Shown: positions 12,184 to 24,061, numbered from the stretch's first letter. The stretch is 64,000 nt of DNA from Theocolax elegans (GCA_026168455.1 CM047427.1:58915249-58979248); one strand, 5' to 3'. The notes: generated from the letters alone by a model not told the origin. Numbers and translations: made by a program.

Positions 12184-14886
12184 GAATCCAACGCTATAGA
12201 CCGAGGCAGGTTATGTTTCCATTCGTATTTTTCAAATGTTCACGATATTATAACGTAAATTCTACTTTTGTAACTGCTATATATTTTAAATGTTTATTAT
12301 TAATATGCCTCTACCCCTTCCTGAAGCTGTCAATAATTTAAATAACTATTAATAAACAAATATTGCATCTAACAATGAGAGTCGGCATAATACAATGTAT
12401 TTGAACGTGAATCGTGGCTCGCACCTCCTATAGAATCCAACGCTATAGACCGAGGCAGGTTATGTTTCCATTCGTATTTTTCAAATGTTCACGATATTAT
12501 AACGTAAATTCTACTTTTGTAACTGCTATATATTTTAAATGTTTATTATTAATATGCCTCTACCCCTTCCTCAAGCTGTCAATAATTTAAATAACTATTA
12601 ATAAACAAATATTGCACCCAGCATTGTGTATCGGCATAATACAATGTATTTGAACGTATAGGAGGTGCGAGCTGCAGACGGCTCGAATCGTGGCTCGCAC
12701 CTCCTATAGAATCCAACGCTATAGACCGAGGCAGGTTATGTTTCCATTCGTATTTTTCAAATGTTCCGATATTATAACGTAAATTCTACTTTTGTAACTG
12801 CTATATATTTTAAATGTTCCTTATTAATATGCCTCTACCCCTTCCTCAAGCTGTCAATAATTTAAATAACTATTAATAAACAAATATTGCATCTAACAAT
12901 GAGAGTCGGCATAATACAATGTATTTGAACGTATAGGAGGTGCGAGCTGCAGACGGCTCGAATCGTGGCTCGCACCTCCTATAGAATCCAACGCTATAGA
13001 CCGAGGCAGGTTATGTTTCCATTCGTATTTTTCAAATGTTCACGATATTATAACGTAAATTCTACTTTTGTAACTGCTATATATTTTAAATGTTTATTAT
13101 TAATATGCCTCTACCCCTTCCTCAAGCTGTCAATAATTTAAATAACTATTAATAAACAAATATTGCATCTAACAATGAGAGTCGGCATAATACAATGTAT
13201 TTGAACGTATAGGAGGTGCGAGCTGCAGACGGCTCGAATCGTGGCTCGCACCTCCTATAGAATCCAACGCTATAGACCGAGGCAGGTTATGTTTCCATTC
13301 GTATTTTTCAAATGTTCACGATATTATAACGTAAATTCTACTTTTGTAACTGCTATATATTTTAAATGTTTATTATTAATATGCCTCTACCCCTTCCTCA
13401 AGCTGTCAATAATTTAAATAACTATTAATAAACAAATATTGCATCTAACAATGAGAGTCGGCATAATACAATGTATTTGAACGTGAATCGTGGCCTCGCA
13501 CCTCCTATAGAATCCAACGCTATAGACCGAGGCAGGTTATGTTTCCATTCGTATTTTTCAAATGTTCACGATATTATAACGTAAATTCTACTTTTGTAAC
13601 TGCTATATATTTTAAATGTTTATTATTAATATGCCTCTACCCCTTCCTCAAGCTGTCAATAATTTAAATAACTATTAATAAACAATATTGCATCTAAGCA
13701 TGAGAGTCGGCATAATACAATGTATTTGAACGTATAGGAGGTGCGAGCTGCAGACGGCTCGAATCGTGGCTCGCACCTCCTATAGAATCCAACGCTATAG
13801 ACCGAGGCAGGTTATGTTTCCATTCGTATTTTTCAAATGTTCACGATATTATAACGTAAATCTACTTTGTAACTGCTATATATTTTAAATGTTTATTATT
13901 AATATGCCTCTACCCCTTCCTCAAGCTGTCAATAATTTAAATAACTATTAATAAACAAATATTGCATCTAACAATGAGTAGTCGGCATAATACAATGTAT
14001 TTGAACGTATAGGAGGTGCGAGCTGCAGACGGCTCGAATCGTGGCTCGCACCTCCTATAGAATCCAACGCTATAGACCGAGGCAGGTTATGTTTCCATTC
14101 GTATTTTTCAAATGTTCACGATATTATAACGTAAATTCTACTTTTGTAACTGCTATATATTTTAAATGTTTATTATTAATATGCCTCTACCCCTTCCTCA
14201 AGCTGTCAATAATTTAAATAACTATTAATAAACAAATATTGCATCTAACAATGAGAGTCGGCATAATACAATGTATTTGAACGTATAGGAGGTGCGAGCT
14301 GCAGACGGCTCGAATCGTGGCTCGCACCTCCTATAGAATCCAACGCTATAGACCGAGGCAGGTTATGTTTCCATTCGTATTTTTCAAATGTTCACGATAT
14401 TATAACGTAAATTCTACTTTTGTAACTGCTATATATTTTAAATGTTTATTATTAATATGCCTCTACCCCTTCCTCAAGCTGTCAATAATTTAAATAACTA
14501 TTAATAAACAAATATTGCATCTAACAATGAGAGTCGGCATAATACAATGTATTTGAACGTATAGGAGGTGCGAGCTGCAGACGGCTCGAATCGTGGCTCG
14601 CACCTCCTATAGAATCCAACGCTATAGACCGAGGCAGGTTATGTTTCCATTCGTATTTTTCAAATGTTCACGATATTATAACGTAAATTCTACTTTTGTA
14701 ACTGCTATATATTTTAAATGTTATTATTAATATGCCTCTACCCCTTCCTCAAGCTGTCAATAATTTAAATAACTATTAATAAACAAATATTGCATCTAAC
14801 AATGAGAGTCGGCATAATACAATGTATTTGAACGTATAGGAGGTGCGAGCTGCAGACGGCTCGAATCGTGGCTCGCACCTCCTATA

Positions 14887-17800
14887 GAATCCAACGCTAT
14901 AGACCGAGGCAGGTTATGTTTCCATTCGTATTTTTCAAATGTTCACGATATTATAACGTAAATTCTACTTTTGTAACTGCTATATATTTTAAATGTTTAT
15001 TATTAATATGCCTCTACCCCTTCCTGAAGCTGTCAATAATTTAAATAACTATTAATAAACAAATATTGCATCTAACAATGAGAGTCGGCATAATACAATG
15101 TATTTGAACGTGAATCGTGGCTCGCACCTCCTATAGAATCCAACGCTATAGACCGAGGCAGGTTATGTTTCCATTCGTATTTTTCAAATGTTCACGATAT
15201 TATAACGTAAATTCTACTTTGTAACTGCTATATATTTTAAATGTTTATTATTAATATGCCTCTACCCCTTCCTCAAGCTGTCAATAATTTAAATAACTAT
15301 TAATAAACAAATATTGCACCCAGCATTGTGTATCGGCATAATACAATGTATTTGAACGTATAGGAGGTGCGAGCTGCAGACGGCTCGAATCGTGGCTCGC
15401 ACCTCCTATAGAATCCAACGCTATAACCGAGGCAGGTTATGTTTCCATTCGTATTTTTCAAATGTTCCGATATTATAACGTAAATTCTACTTTTGTAACT
15501 GCTATATATTTTAAATGTTCCTTATTAATATGCCTCTACCCCTTCCTCAAGCTGTCAATAATTTAAATAACTATTAATAAACAAATATTGCATCTAACAA
15601 TGAGAGTCGGCATAATACAATGTATTTGAACGTATAGGAGGTGCGAGCTGCAGACGGCTCGAATCGTGGCTCGCACCTCCTATAGAATCCAACGCTATAG
15701 ACCGAGGCAGGTTATGTTTCCATTCGTATTTTTCAAATGTTCACGATATTATAACGTAAATTCTACTTTGTAACTGCTATATATTTTAAATGTTTATTAT
15801 TAATATGCCTCTACCCCTTCCTCAAGCTGTCAATAATTTAAATAACTATTAATAAACAAATATTGCATCTAACAATGAGAGTCGGCATAATACAATGTAT
15901 TTGAACGTATAGGAGGTGCGAGCTGCAGACGGCTCGAATCGTGGCTCGCACCTCCTATAGAATCCAACGCTATAGACCGAGGCAGGTTATGTTTCCATTC
16001 GTATTTTTCAAATGTTCACGATATTATAACGTAAATTCTACTTTTGTAACTGCTATATATTTTAAATGTTTATTATTAATATGCCTCTACCCCTTCCTCA
16101 AGCTGTCAATAATTTAAATAACTATTAATAAACAAATATTGCATCTAACAATGAGAGTCGGCATAATACAATGTATTTGAACGTATAGGAGGTGCGAGCT
16201 GCAGACGGCTCGAATCGTGGCTCGCACCTCCTATAGAATCCAACGCTATAGACCGAGGCAGGTTATGTTTCCATTCGTATTTTTCAAATGTTCACGATAT
16301 TATAACGTAAATTCTACTTTTGTAACTGCTATATATTTTAAATGTTTATTATTAATATGCCTCTACCCCTTCCTCAAGCTGTCAATAATTTAAATAACTA
16401 TTAATAAACAAATATTGCATCTAACAATGAGAGTCGGCATAATACAATGTATTTGAACGTATAGGAGGTGCGAGCTGCAGACGGCTCGAATCGTGGCTCG
16501 CACCTCCTATAGAATCCAACGCTATAGACCGAGGCAGGTTATGTTTCCATTCGTATTTTTCAAATGTTCACGATATTATAACGTAAACTCTACTTTTGTA
16601 ACTGCTATATATTTTAAATGTTTATTATTAATATGCCTCTACCCCTTCCTCAAGCTGTCAATAATTTAAATAACTATTAATAAACAAATATTGCACCCAG
16701 CATTGTGTATCGGCATAATACAATGTATTTGAACGTATAGGAGGTGCGAGCTGCAGACGGCTCGAATCGTGGCTCGCACCTCCTATAGAATCCAACGCTA
16801 TAGACCGAGGCAGGTTATGTTTCCATTCGTATTTTTCAAATGTTCACGATATTATAACGTAAATTCTACTTTTGTAACTGCTATATATTTTAAATGTTTA
16901 TTATTAATATGCCTCTACCCCTTCCTGAAGCTGTCAATAATTTAAATAACTATTAATAAACAAATATTGCATCTAACAATGAGAGTCGGCATAATACAAT
17001 GTATTTGAACGTGACCTCGTGGCTCGCACCTCCTATAGAATCCAACGCTATAGACCGAGGCAGGTTATGTTTCCATTCGTATTTTTCAAATGTTCACGAT
17101 ATTATAACGTAAATTCTACTTTTGTAACTGCTATATATTTTAAATGTTTATTATTAATATGCCTCTACCCCTTCCTCAAGCTGTCAATAATTTAAATAAC
17201 TATTAATAAACAAATATTGCACCCAGCATTGTGTATCGGCATAATACAATGTATTTGAACGTATAGGAGGTGCGAGCTGCAGACGGCTCGAATCGTGGCT
17301 CGCACCTCCTATAGAATCCAACGCTATAGACCGAGGCAGGTTATGTTTCCATTCGTATTTTTCAAATGTTCACGATATTATAACGTAAATTCTACTTTTG
17401 TAACTGCTATATATTTTAAATGTTTATTATTAATATGCCTCTACCCCTTCCTCAAGCTGTCAATAATTTAAATAACTATTAATAAACAAATATTGCATCT
17501 AACAATGAGAGTCGGCATAATACAATGTATTTGAACGTATAGGAGGTGCGAGCTGCAGACGGCTCGAATCGTGGCTCGCACCTCCTATAGAATCCAACGC
17601 TATAGACCGAGGCAGGTTATGTTTCCATTCGTATTTTTCAAATGTTCACGATATTATAACGTAAACTCTACTTTTGTAACTGCTATATATTTTAAATGTT
17701 TATTATTAATATGCCTCTACCCCTTCCTCAAGCTGTCAATAATTTAAATAACTATTAATAAACAAATATTGCACCCAGCATTGTGTATCGGCATAATACA

Positions 17801-18416
17801 ATGTATTTGAACGTATAGGAGGTGCGAGCTGCAGACGGCTCGAATCGTGGCTCGCACCTCCTATAGAATCCAACGCTATAGACCGAGGCAGGTTATGTTT
17901 CCATTCGTATTTTTCAAATGTTCCGATATTATAACGTAAATTCTACTTTTGTAACTGCTATATATTTTAAATGTTCCTTATTAATATGCCTCTACCCCTT
18001 CCTCAAGCTGTCAATAATTTAAATAACTATTAATAAACAAATATTGCATCTAACAATGAGAGTCGGCATAATACAATGTATTTGAACGTATAGGAGGTGC
18101 GAGCTGCAGACGGCTCGAATCGTGGCTCGCACCTCCTATAGAATCCAACGCTATAGACCGAGGCAGGTTATGTTTCCATTCGTATTTTTCAAATGTTCAC
18201 GATATTATAACGTAAATTCTACTTTTGTAACTGCTATATATTTTAAATGTTTATTATTAATATGCCTCTACCCCTTCCTCAAGCTGTCAATAATTTAAAT
18301 AACTATTAATAAACAAATATTGCATCTAACAATGAGAGTCGGCATAATACAATGTATTTGAACGTATAGGAGGTGCGAGCTGCAGACGGCTCGAATCGTG
18401 GCTCGCACCTCCTATA
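14887..18416. repeat. Satellite higher-order block 2 (13 monomers)
   Basis: The monomer classes run b c d a a a e b c a e d a, identical in order to the block at 8652-12183. The next monomer (18417-18692) again carries CCTGAAGC but, unlike the other b monomers, keeps the full hairpin. Between the blocks, 13260-14886 holds one short and five standard monomers. Confidence 0.85.
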
Positions 18417-18692
18417 GAATCCAACGCTATAGACCGAGGCAGGTTATGTTTCCATTCGTATTTTTCAAATGTTCACGATATTATAACGTAAATTCTACTT
18501 TTGTAACTGCTATATATTTTAAATGTTTATTATTAATATGCCTCTACCCCTTCCTGAAGCTGTCAATAATTTAAATAACTATTAATAAACAAATATTGCA
18601 TCTAACAATGAGAGTCGGCATAATACAATGTATTTGAACGTATAGGAGGTGCGAGCTGCAGACGGCTCGAATCGTGGCTCGCACCTCCTATA

Positions 18693-19374
18693 GAATCCGT
18701 CGTCTATTTGTGCGGAAACGTTTAGCATCGCCACCTATTGATTCTTTTTCAAACTACGTAGCTAAAGTTTTACTTACTCTTCCGTCTGCTAAATTACACA
18801 TTTTTAGAAAAATGTATATCGTTTTTATTTTTCGTTTAATTTTTTAATGTGTTATGTATTCTTCTATATTTTACTGAAAAATCATTCTAAGTTAATGTAA
18901 AATATTGCCTCTGCTTCGTTTTTTGTTGTGTTTAATTGTAATCTATGTTTATTTTCATCGTAAATATGTAGTACGAGCTTCCCAACGTCTTTGTATCAAT
19001 CGTATTTTTCAATTTTTTTCTTCGTCGTGCACTTTTGACTGTTTTTTTTATTATTCCAACATTTATCAATATCGTGAAATTGTGCGTCTGCACTGTATTT
19101 GTTAGAAAATTATCCAGTTTTTATAAAATTCAATCTAATCGTCGTTGCCTGTTAACTAAGAGAGGTTATGTTTGAGGTCGTATTTTTCAATTTCTAAGAG
19201 CATTTTAACATAATTCAAACTTTTATACTTATAATTTATGTAATACATGCATTACAAATATGCCTCCACTGCGTTTATAGTTTGTCATTGTATTAAATAA
19301 TAGTAATAGGAGGAATAGTGCATGTAATATACGGGTGTCGGCATAGTAGGATTTAATTCAGGTATGGCATCCCC
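18693..19374. repeat. Diverged satellite-like monomers at the element's right end
   Basis: The homogeneous array stops within GAATCC at 18698. Sequence at about 19155-19366 still aligns along the monomer: GGTTATGTTTGAGGTCG for GGTTATGTTTCCATTCG, then CGTATTTTTCAA, ATATGCCTCCACTGCG for ATATGCCTCTACCCCT, TGTCATTGTATTAAATAA, and GTCGGCATAGTAGG for GTCGGCATAATACAATG. A second weaker echo is visible at about 18900-19020 (ATTGCCTCTGCTTCG, TCGTATTTTTCAATT). This sequence runs straight into the TTAA element's terminal repeat. Confidence 0.6.
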
Positions 19375-19499
19375 TTAAGCAAATTATTTTGAACACTTAA
19401 ATTTTTTTTGTATTTTCTCGAAGATGTTTCCAGCTTGTTCTCAAATTTTGGAGTGATTTAAAATTTTCATCGTACCACTTGACGTGAAATCGCCCATAT

Positions 19500-19579
19500 A
19501 TGTGTATATATATGTATGTATGTATGTGGGTGTGTGTGCGTGCGGCGGAATATTTATATAATATATATATATTTTAAAA
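19500..19579. repeat. TATG/TG microsatellite
   Basis: Short TATG, TG and TA runs with GCGGCGG, a mirror-image echo of the GCC/TA module near 2.1-2.3 kb. Confidence 0.6.
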
Positions 19580-19895
19580 TTGTTTTTTCAAGAATACATA
19601 ATATATGTATTTTTTCCGTGTGCAAAAAAAAAGTTGTGAACATAACATGAAAGAATGTGTATTTGTTTACTCATTCTTGATAAAACTCATAAAATTTTTA
19701 AACGTATACTCAATAATAATAACGGATCTAAAATTCAATGTAATGCTTTAAATACAGATGCAAAATTGTTTGAAGATGAAATAAATATTAATCAATTATA
19801 ACATACACTTTTCCAAATATCCATATGATATATACAATGGGTTAAATATTAAATATATTAATTATTGCATTTTTAAGATAATTCTATTATAAACA
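19580..19895. repeat. Dispersed direct repeat, right copy
   Basis: Partner of 2842-3139, same orientation. It carries an extra segment around 19696-19722 and is followed by a 40-bp tandem echo of its own end (19896-19940). Confidence 0.85.
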
Positions 19896-19989
19896 ATTAA
19901 ATATATTATTTATTGCATTTTTAAGATAATTCTATTTTTATACTTATTTATATTTTAATTACACCTTTTTATAAGTAATTTATACTCCA

Positions 19990-20670
19990 TAATAGTTTTC
20001 TGCAATTGAAAGTACTCAAATCAAAAACACCTTTCAAAAAGGTGTCAAAACCCGCAAGTATATGTGTTATTCTAATCAAACTTTGAAAATTGTTATCTGA
20101 TAAATAAAATTGTTATCTGTCTGATAAATTTTAAAGTATAAGATAAAAATATCTTTGATTCTAATTCCCATATTTTCTCTACTTATTTATATTTTTATTA
20201 CACCTTTTCTATATCTAACTTATATTTCATAATATTTTTCTGCAATTGAAAGTATTCAATTCGAAAACACCTTCCAAGAAGGTGTCAAAACCCGCAAGTA
20301 TTGTGCTATTCTAATCAAACTTTGAAAATTGTTATCTGATAAATAAATTCTGCAATTCAATCTGACATTGTTATCTGATAAATAAATAATTTTAATTTCT
20401 AACTACCTTATTTTATCTATTTCTTTGAATTTTAATGAAACATTTTTATAAATATTACGAAAATTTCGTATAAAAAATTTCTGCATTTGAAAGAATTGAA
20501 ATCAAACTGAAATCGACAAGTATTTTGAATCGTACCATAAATTTATATTTTATATAAACATTTTTATATATATTACTTAAACTTCGTAAAAAGTTTCTGC
20601 AATTGAAAGCACTGAAATCAAACTGTAATCGACAAGTATTTTGAACCATGCAAAAATTTCTACCAGTCTG
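19990..20670. repeat. Four degenerate repeats, TTCTGCAATTGAAAG units
   Basis: The phrase TTCTGCAATTGAAAG with following AATCAAA recurs at about 19998, 20239, 20478 and 20595. The first two units are about 240 bp long and share a palindrome (20027-20045 and 20267-20285) and the phrase AAACCCGCAAGTAT. The last two are about 120 bp apart and share TCGACAAGTATTTTGAA. A minus open frame over the last two simply reads the repeat twice. Confidence 0.75.
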
Positions 20671-20896
20671 AATACAGATTTTTTTATATGAAAAGTATCT
20701 TACACTATTATTTTTCATTTCTGGCCCTCACATGTTTTACAGTAATAAATAAATAATATTCTAATGATATTAATTTGTGCAAAATTAATTTCTGCAATAC
20801 TAATAAAATGGACATTTCTTTTTTATTCTTTTAAATAATAAAATAATACTTGCACCACCGTTGGTTAAACGCTTCATATATGTGTTAATTCTGACT
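20554..20896 (+). repeat. Left arm of a 343-bp palindrome
   Basis: Near-perfect inverted copy of 21372-21714, with a 475-bp spacer. The outer end of the right arm is the exact point where the LTR at 21715 starts, so the LTR element inserted into this structure. No TIR or target-site duplication was identified for the palindrome itself. Confidence 0.9.
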
Positions 20897-21039
20897 ATAT
20901 TAACTGATGTTACATTTTATAAATAATTACATACATCTTAGCTTTTATCTTATTAATTAATTAATTAATTGGTAAAATCATGTAGATTGTATATCCTTAG
21001 TTAAGTGAAATAATAATTATTTTACATAACTACTAAGAA

Positions 21040-21206
21040 AAACTTGCTAATCAGCGACGGAGGTCATACGATGTCTTGGTGAAGAAAGCACTTGTTGAAA
21101 ATACAGTCGCTAGTGGTGCTTGTATCAATCGGCAGGGGCCGGGAATCAAACCTGGGACCTCCAGATTACGAGTCCGTCGCCCTACCGACCAAGCCATCGC
21201 AGGCCT
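21040..21206 (-). mobile_element. tRNA-Thr-like SINE
   Basis: Read on the minus strand from 21206, the sequence starts GCCTGCGATGGCTTGGTCGG, an A-box-like segment. A seven-base loop CTCGTAA (anticodon CGT, threonine) follows, then a B box GGTTTGATTCC at about 21140-21150. The acceptor ends do not pair and a non-tRNA body follows to about 21040, so this is a SINE head, not a tRNA gene. It lies in the spacer of the 343-bp palindrome. Confidence 0.8.
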
Positions 21207-21371
21207 CTTTTAGGAACTTTATTAGATAAAAATAATGATGTCTATTTTATCATTGGTGATGTAGGATATTAAAATTGCCAGATAGCATATTGCAATATTT
21301 ATATATTATTACTCATTGCAGTTTCTTCACGGTATTATATACTTTCATAAATGTAAAGGAATAGATTAGTA

Positions 21372-21714
21372 AGTCAGAATTAACACATATATGAAGCGTT
21401 TAACCAACGGTGGTGCAAGTATTATTTTATTATTTAAAAGAATAAAAAAGAAATGTTCATTTTATTAGTATTGCAGAAATTAATTTTGCACAAATTAATA
21501 TCATTAGAATATTATTTATTTATTACTGTAAAACATGTGAGGGCCAGAAATGAAAAATAATAGTGTAAGATACTTTTCATATAAAAAAATCTGTATTCAG
21601 ATTGGTAGAAATTTTTGCATGGTTCAAAATACTTGTCGATTACAGTTTGATTTCAGTGCTTTCAATTGCAGAAACTTTTTACGAAGTTTAAGTAATATAT
21701 ATAAAAATGTTTAT
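21372..21714 (-). repeat. Right arm of the 343-bp palindrome
   Basis: Inverted partner of 20554-20896. Part of it (21475-21714) is repeated again at 22748-22988 as the start of a tandem duplication. Confidence 0.9.
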
Positions 21715-22747
21715 TGTAAAGGTAAGCTACATACTCTTATGCGTATGAAGCTATACCTTATAACGAGCGCGAGTGACGATCGGAAAAGCTCGTAGGTGAT
21801 CGGGAAAGCCCGCGCGTAAGCCGCGTAAGGACTAATAATGGTCCGACGCGCAAGCTGACTGAGGAGAGTATATAGAGAGTTTATGCGAGTCATCGTAGAT
21901 AGACACGTCGCCGGTAACGCCTTCCTTGATATTTCGCGGCAAGAGAACAAGAATCGTTATCGCGGATTCTTGCTCGGGTTCCGGGTTTCGCGCCGTGAAG
22001 AGTGAGTGACTCGGTGGAGTGAGCGTGCTGGTGTTAATTGCACAGCTCCAGAGACTCCCAGGAACCTGCGAGGACGGCGAAGTTGCCGCGCGCGAGAGCC
22101 CGACGGAGAGTAGGGAAACAGGCGAAGCCAAGCGCATCGACGGGGAGATAAGGTACGTGGTGCACCACTCGCGAGTCGCTGAAGCCGTAAAGACTCTCTC
22201 TTTACGGCTATAACTTTAAGTTAGGGATCGACGGATCTCGCCCGCGCGCGACGGCGAGGAAGCTAACGGGCGACCGCGTACGCGTGCTAGAAAGAGAGAA
22301 AGCACGAGTAACCCCGGTGGTTACACCTCGTCGCGAGACCTCACGCGGCCTAGATACGGCTTTTGTTATTTCTTTATTCTATGTTAAACTAAATTTATAT
22401 TTCTTTATAATAAATAAAATTCATATGTAATCAATATCCGAGTACGAGTTTGATTATTGATTACCGGCGTATGTTATTCCCGTTATCCCGAATACCGCCC
22501 TCTCCGTTTCAGGAGCGGCCGAGGTAAACTTACCGCGAATTTATCCCTTTTATTCGCGGTCCTTTTCAGCTCACGACGTTTTAGCTGTACAAAAGACGCG
22601 AGATCGGCAAGTGATCTCGCGGTTGTTAACGGACATCGCAACGGTAGGTCGTGCGCGGGGTTCACCGATTTGAATCCGCCGCGCACTCTCGGAGCACCGC
22701 CTAGGGAGTAGAACTAGGCAGTGCGTAGCAACCGATCCCTTTACCCT
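21715..22747 (+). mobile_element. Truncated LTR, copy 1 of a tandem duplication
   Basis: Starts TGTAAAGGTAAGC directly after the palindrome arm and matches the LTR at 22989-24059, but lacks the last ~35 bp including the CGTTACA end. It is followed at once by a second copy of the palindrome arm. The duplicated unit is therefore arm plus LTR: 21475-22747 and 22748 to about 24025. The copies differ mostly by one-base indels. Confidence 0.75.
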
Positions 22748-22988
22748 GCAGAAATTAATTTTGCACAAATTAATATCATTAGAATATTATTTATTTATTA
22801 CTGTAAAACATGTGAGGGCCAGAAATGAAAAATAATAGTGTAAGATACTTTTCATATAAAAAAATCTGTATTCAGATTGGTAGAAATTTTGCATGGTTCA
22901 AAATACTTGTCGATTACAGTTTGATTTCAGTGCTTTCAATTGCAGAAACTTTTTACGAAGTTTAAGTAATATATATAAAAATGTTTAT

Positions 22989-24059
22989 TGTAAAGGTAAG
23001 CTACATACTCTTATGCGTATGAAGCTATACCTTATAACGAGCGCGAGTGACGATCGGAAAAGCTCGTAGGTGATCGGGAAAGCCCGCGCGTAAGCCGCGT
23101 AAGGACTAATAATGGTCCGACGCGCAAGCTGACTGAGGAGAGTATATAAGAGTTTATGCGAGTCATCGTAGATAGACACGTCGCCGGTAACGCCTTCCTT
23201 GATATTTCGCGGCAAGAGAACAAGAATCGTTATCGCGGATTCTTGCTCGGGTTCAGGGTTTTCGCGCCGTGAAGAGTGAGTGACTCGGTGGAGTGAGCGT
23301 GCTGGTGTTAATGCACAGCTCCAGAGACTCCCAGGAACTGCGAGGACGGCGAAGTTGCCGCGCGCGAGAGCCCGACGGAGAGTAGGGAAAACAGGCGAAG
23401 CCAAGCGCATCGACGGGGAGATAAGGTTACGTGGTGCACCACTCGCGTAGTCGCTGAAGCCGTAAAGACTCTCTCTTTACGGCTATTAACTTTAAGTTAG
23501 GGATCGACGGATCTCGCCCGCGCGCGAACGGCGAGGAAGCTAACGGGCGACCGCGTACGCGTGCTAGAGAAAGAGATGAAAAGCACGAGTAACCCCGGTG
23601 GTTACACCTCGTCGCGAGACCCTCACGCGGCCTACGATACGGCTTTTGTTATTTCTTTATTCTTGTTAAACTAAATTTCTATTTCTTTATAATAAATAAA
23701 ATTCCATATGTAATCAATATCCGAGTACGAGTTTGATTATTGATTACCGGCGTATGTTATTCCCGTTATCCCGAATACCGCCCTCTCCGTTTCAGGAGCG
23801 GCCGAGGTAAACTTACCGCGAATTTATCCCTTTTATTCGCGGTCCTTTTCAGCTCACGACGTTTTAGCTGTACAAAGACGCGAGATCGGCAAGTGATCTC
23901 GCGGTTGTTAACGGACATCGCAACGGTAGGTCGTGCGCGGGGTTCACTGATTTGAATCCGCCGCGCACTCTCGGAGCACCGCCTAGGGAGTAAACTAGGC
24001 AGTGCCGTAGCAACCGATCCCTTACCCCCTACCGACGCGAAAGATTGTACCCCGTTACA
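22989..24059 (+). mobile_element. 5' LTR of a Ty3/gypsy-like element
   Basis: A 1071-bp LTR with ends TGTAAAGG and CCGTTACA, followed after two bases by the primer-binding site TGGCGCCCAAATACG. AATAAA occurs near 23693. Open frames within the LTR are not genes. The element runs on through gag and protease (24983-27545) and is then cut off; no 3' LTR is present. Confidence 0.8.
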
Positions 24060-24061
24060 AC

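Larger units (their letters stand above)
8440..18692. repeat. 276-bp tandem satellite, 37 complete monomers
   Basis: A diverged partial monomer (8440-8651) is followed by 37 head-to-tail monomers. Standard monomers are 276 bp; a short class is 249 bp. Each standard monomer ends in a perfect 16-bp inverted repeat, TATAGGAGGTGCGAGC and GCTCGCACCTCCTATA, separated by 20 nt (for example 9125-9176). Short monomers (ends 8900, 10804, 12432, 13509, 15135, 17037) lack the left arm through a ~27-bp deletion. Diagnostic variants define classes: CACCCAGC versus CATCTAAC, CCTGAAGC versus CCTCAAGC, GTTCCGAT plus TTCCTTA versus GTTCACGAT plus TTTATTA, and AAACTCTAC versus AAATTCTAC. There is no coding frame. 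Homogeneity inside and divergence at both edges are as expected of an actively homogenised satellite. Confidence 0.97.
4618..19378. mobile_element. TTAA-flanked element containing the satellite
   Basis: Both ends read TTAAGGGGATGCCATACC inward: 4618-4635 on plus and 19378-19361 on minus, 18 bp perfect. TTAA target sites and short TIRs are the hallmark of the piggyBac superfamily, but no transposase is seen here, so assignment rests on the ends alone. Inside, from left to right, are unique AT-rich DNA, a minisatellite, a pair of direct repeats flanking a solo LTR, a 10-kb satellite, and diverged satellite monomers reaching the right terminus. At about 14.8 kb it is far larger than a usual MITE; most of the length is the satellite. 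Confidence 0.7.
3789..19496. mobile_element. Possible outer DNA element enclosing the TTAA element
   Basis: Left 3789 reads ATATGGGTGGTTCTC. The right end at 19475-19496 read on the minus strand gives ATATGGGCGATTTCAC, and both are followed a little inside by a GATGAAAA-type tract. The match is short and imperfect, so this is only a candidate for the element into which the TTAA-bounded element at 4618-19378 jumped. The sequence at 3800-4617 has no convincing coding region. Confidence 0.3.

Noticed and set aside
8440..18692. CRISPR-like array
   Set aside because: Units of 276 bp are contiguous without variable spacers, in a eukaryotic context; it is a satellite.
21121..21206. Functional tRNA-Thr gene on the minus strand
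   Set aside because: A and B boxes and the anticodon loop are visible but the acceptor arms do not pair, the T-arm is altered and a SINE body follows.
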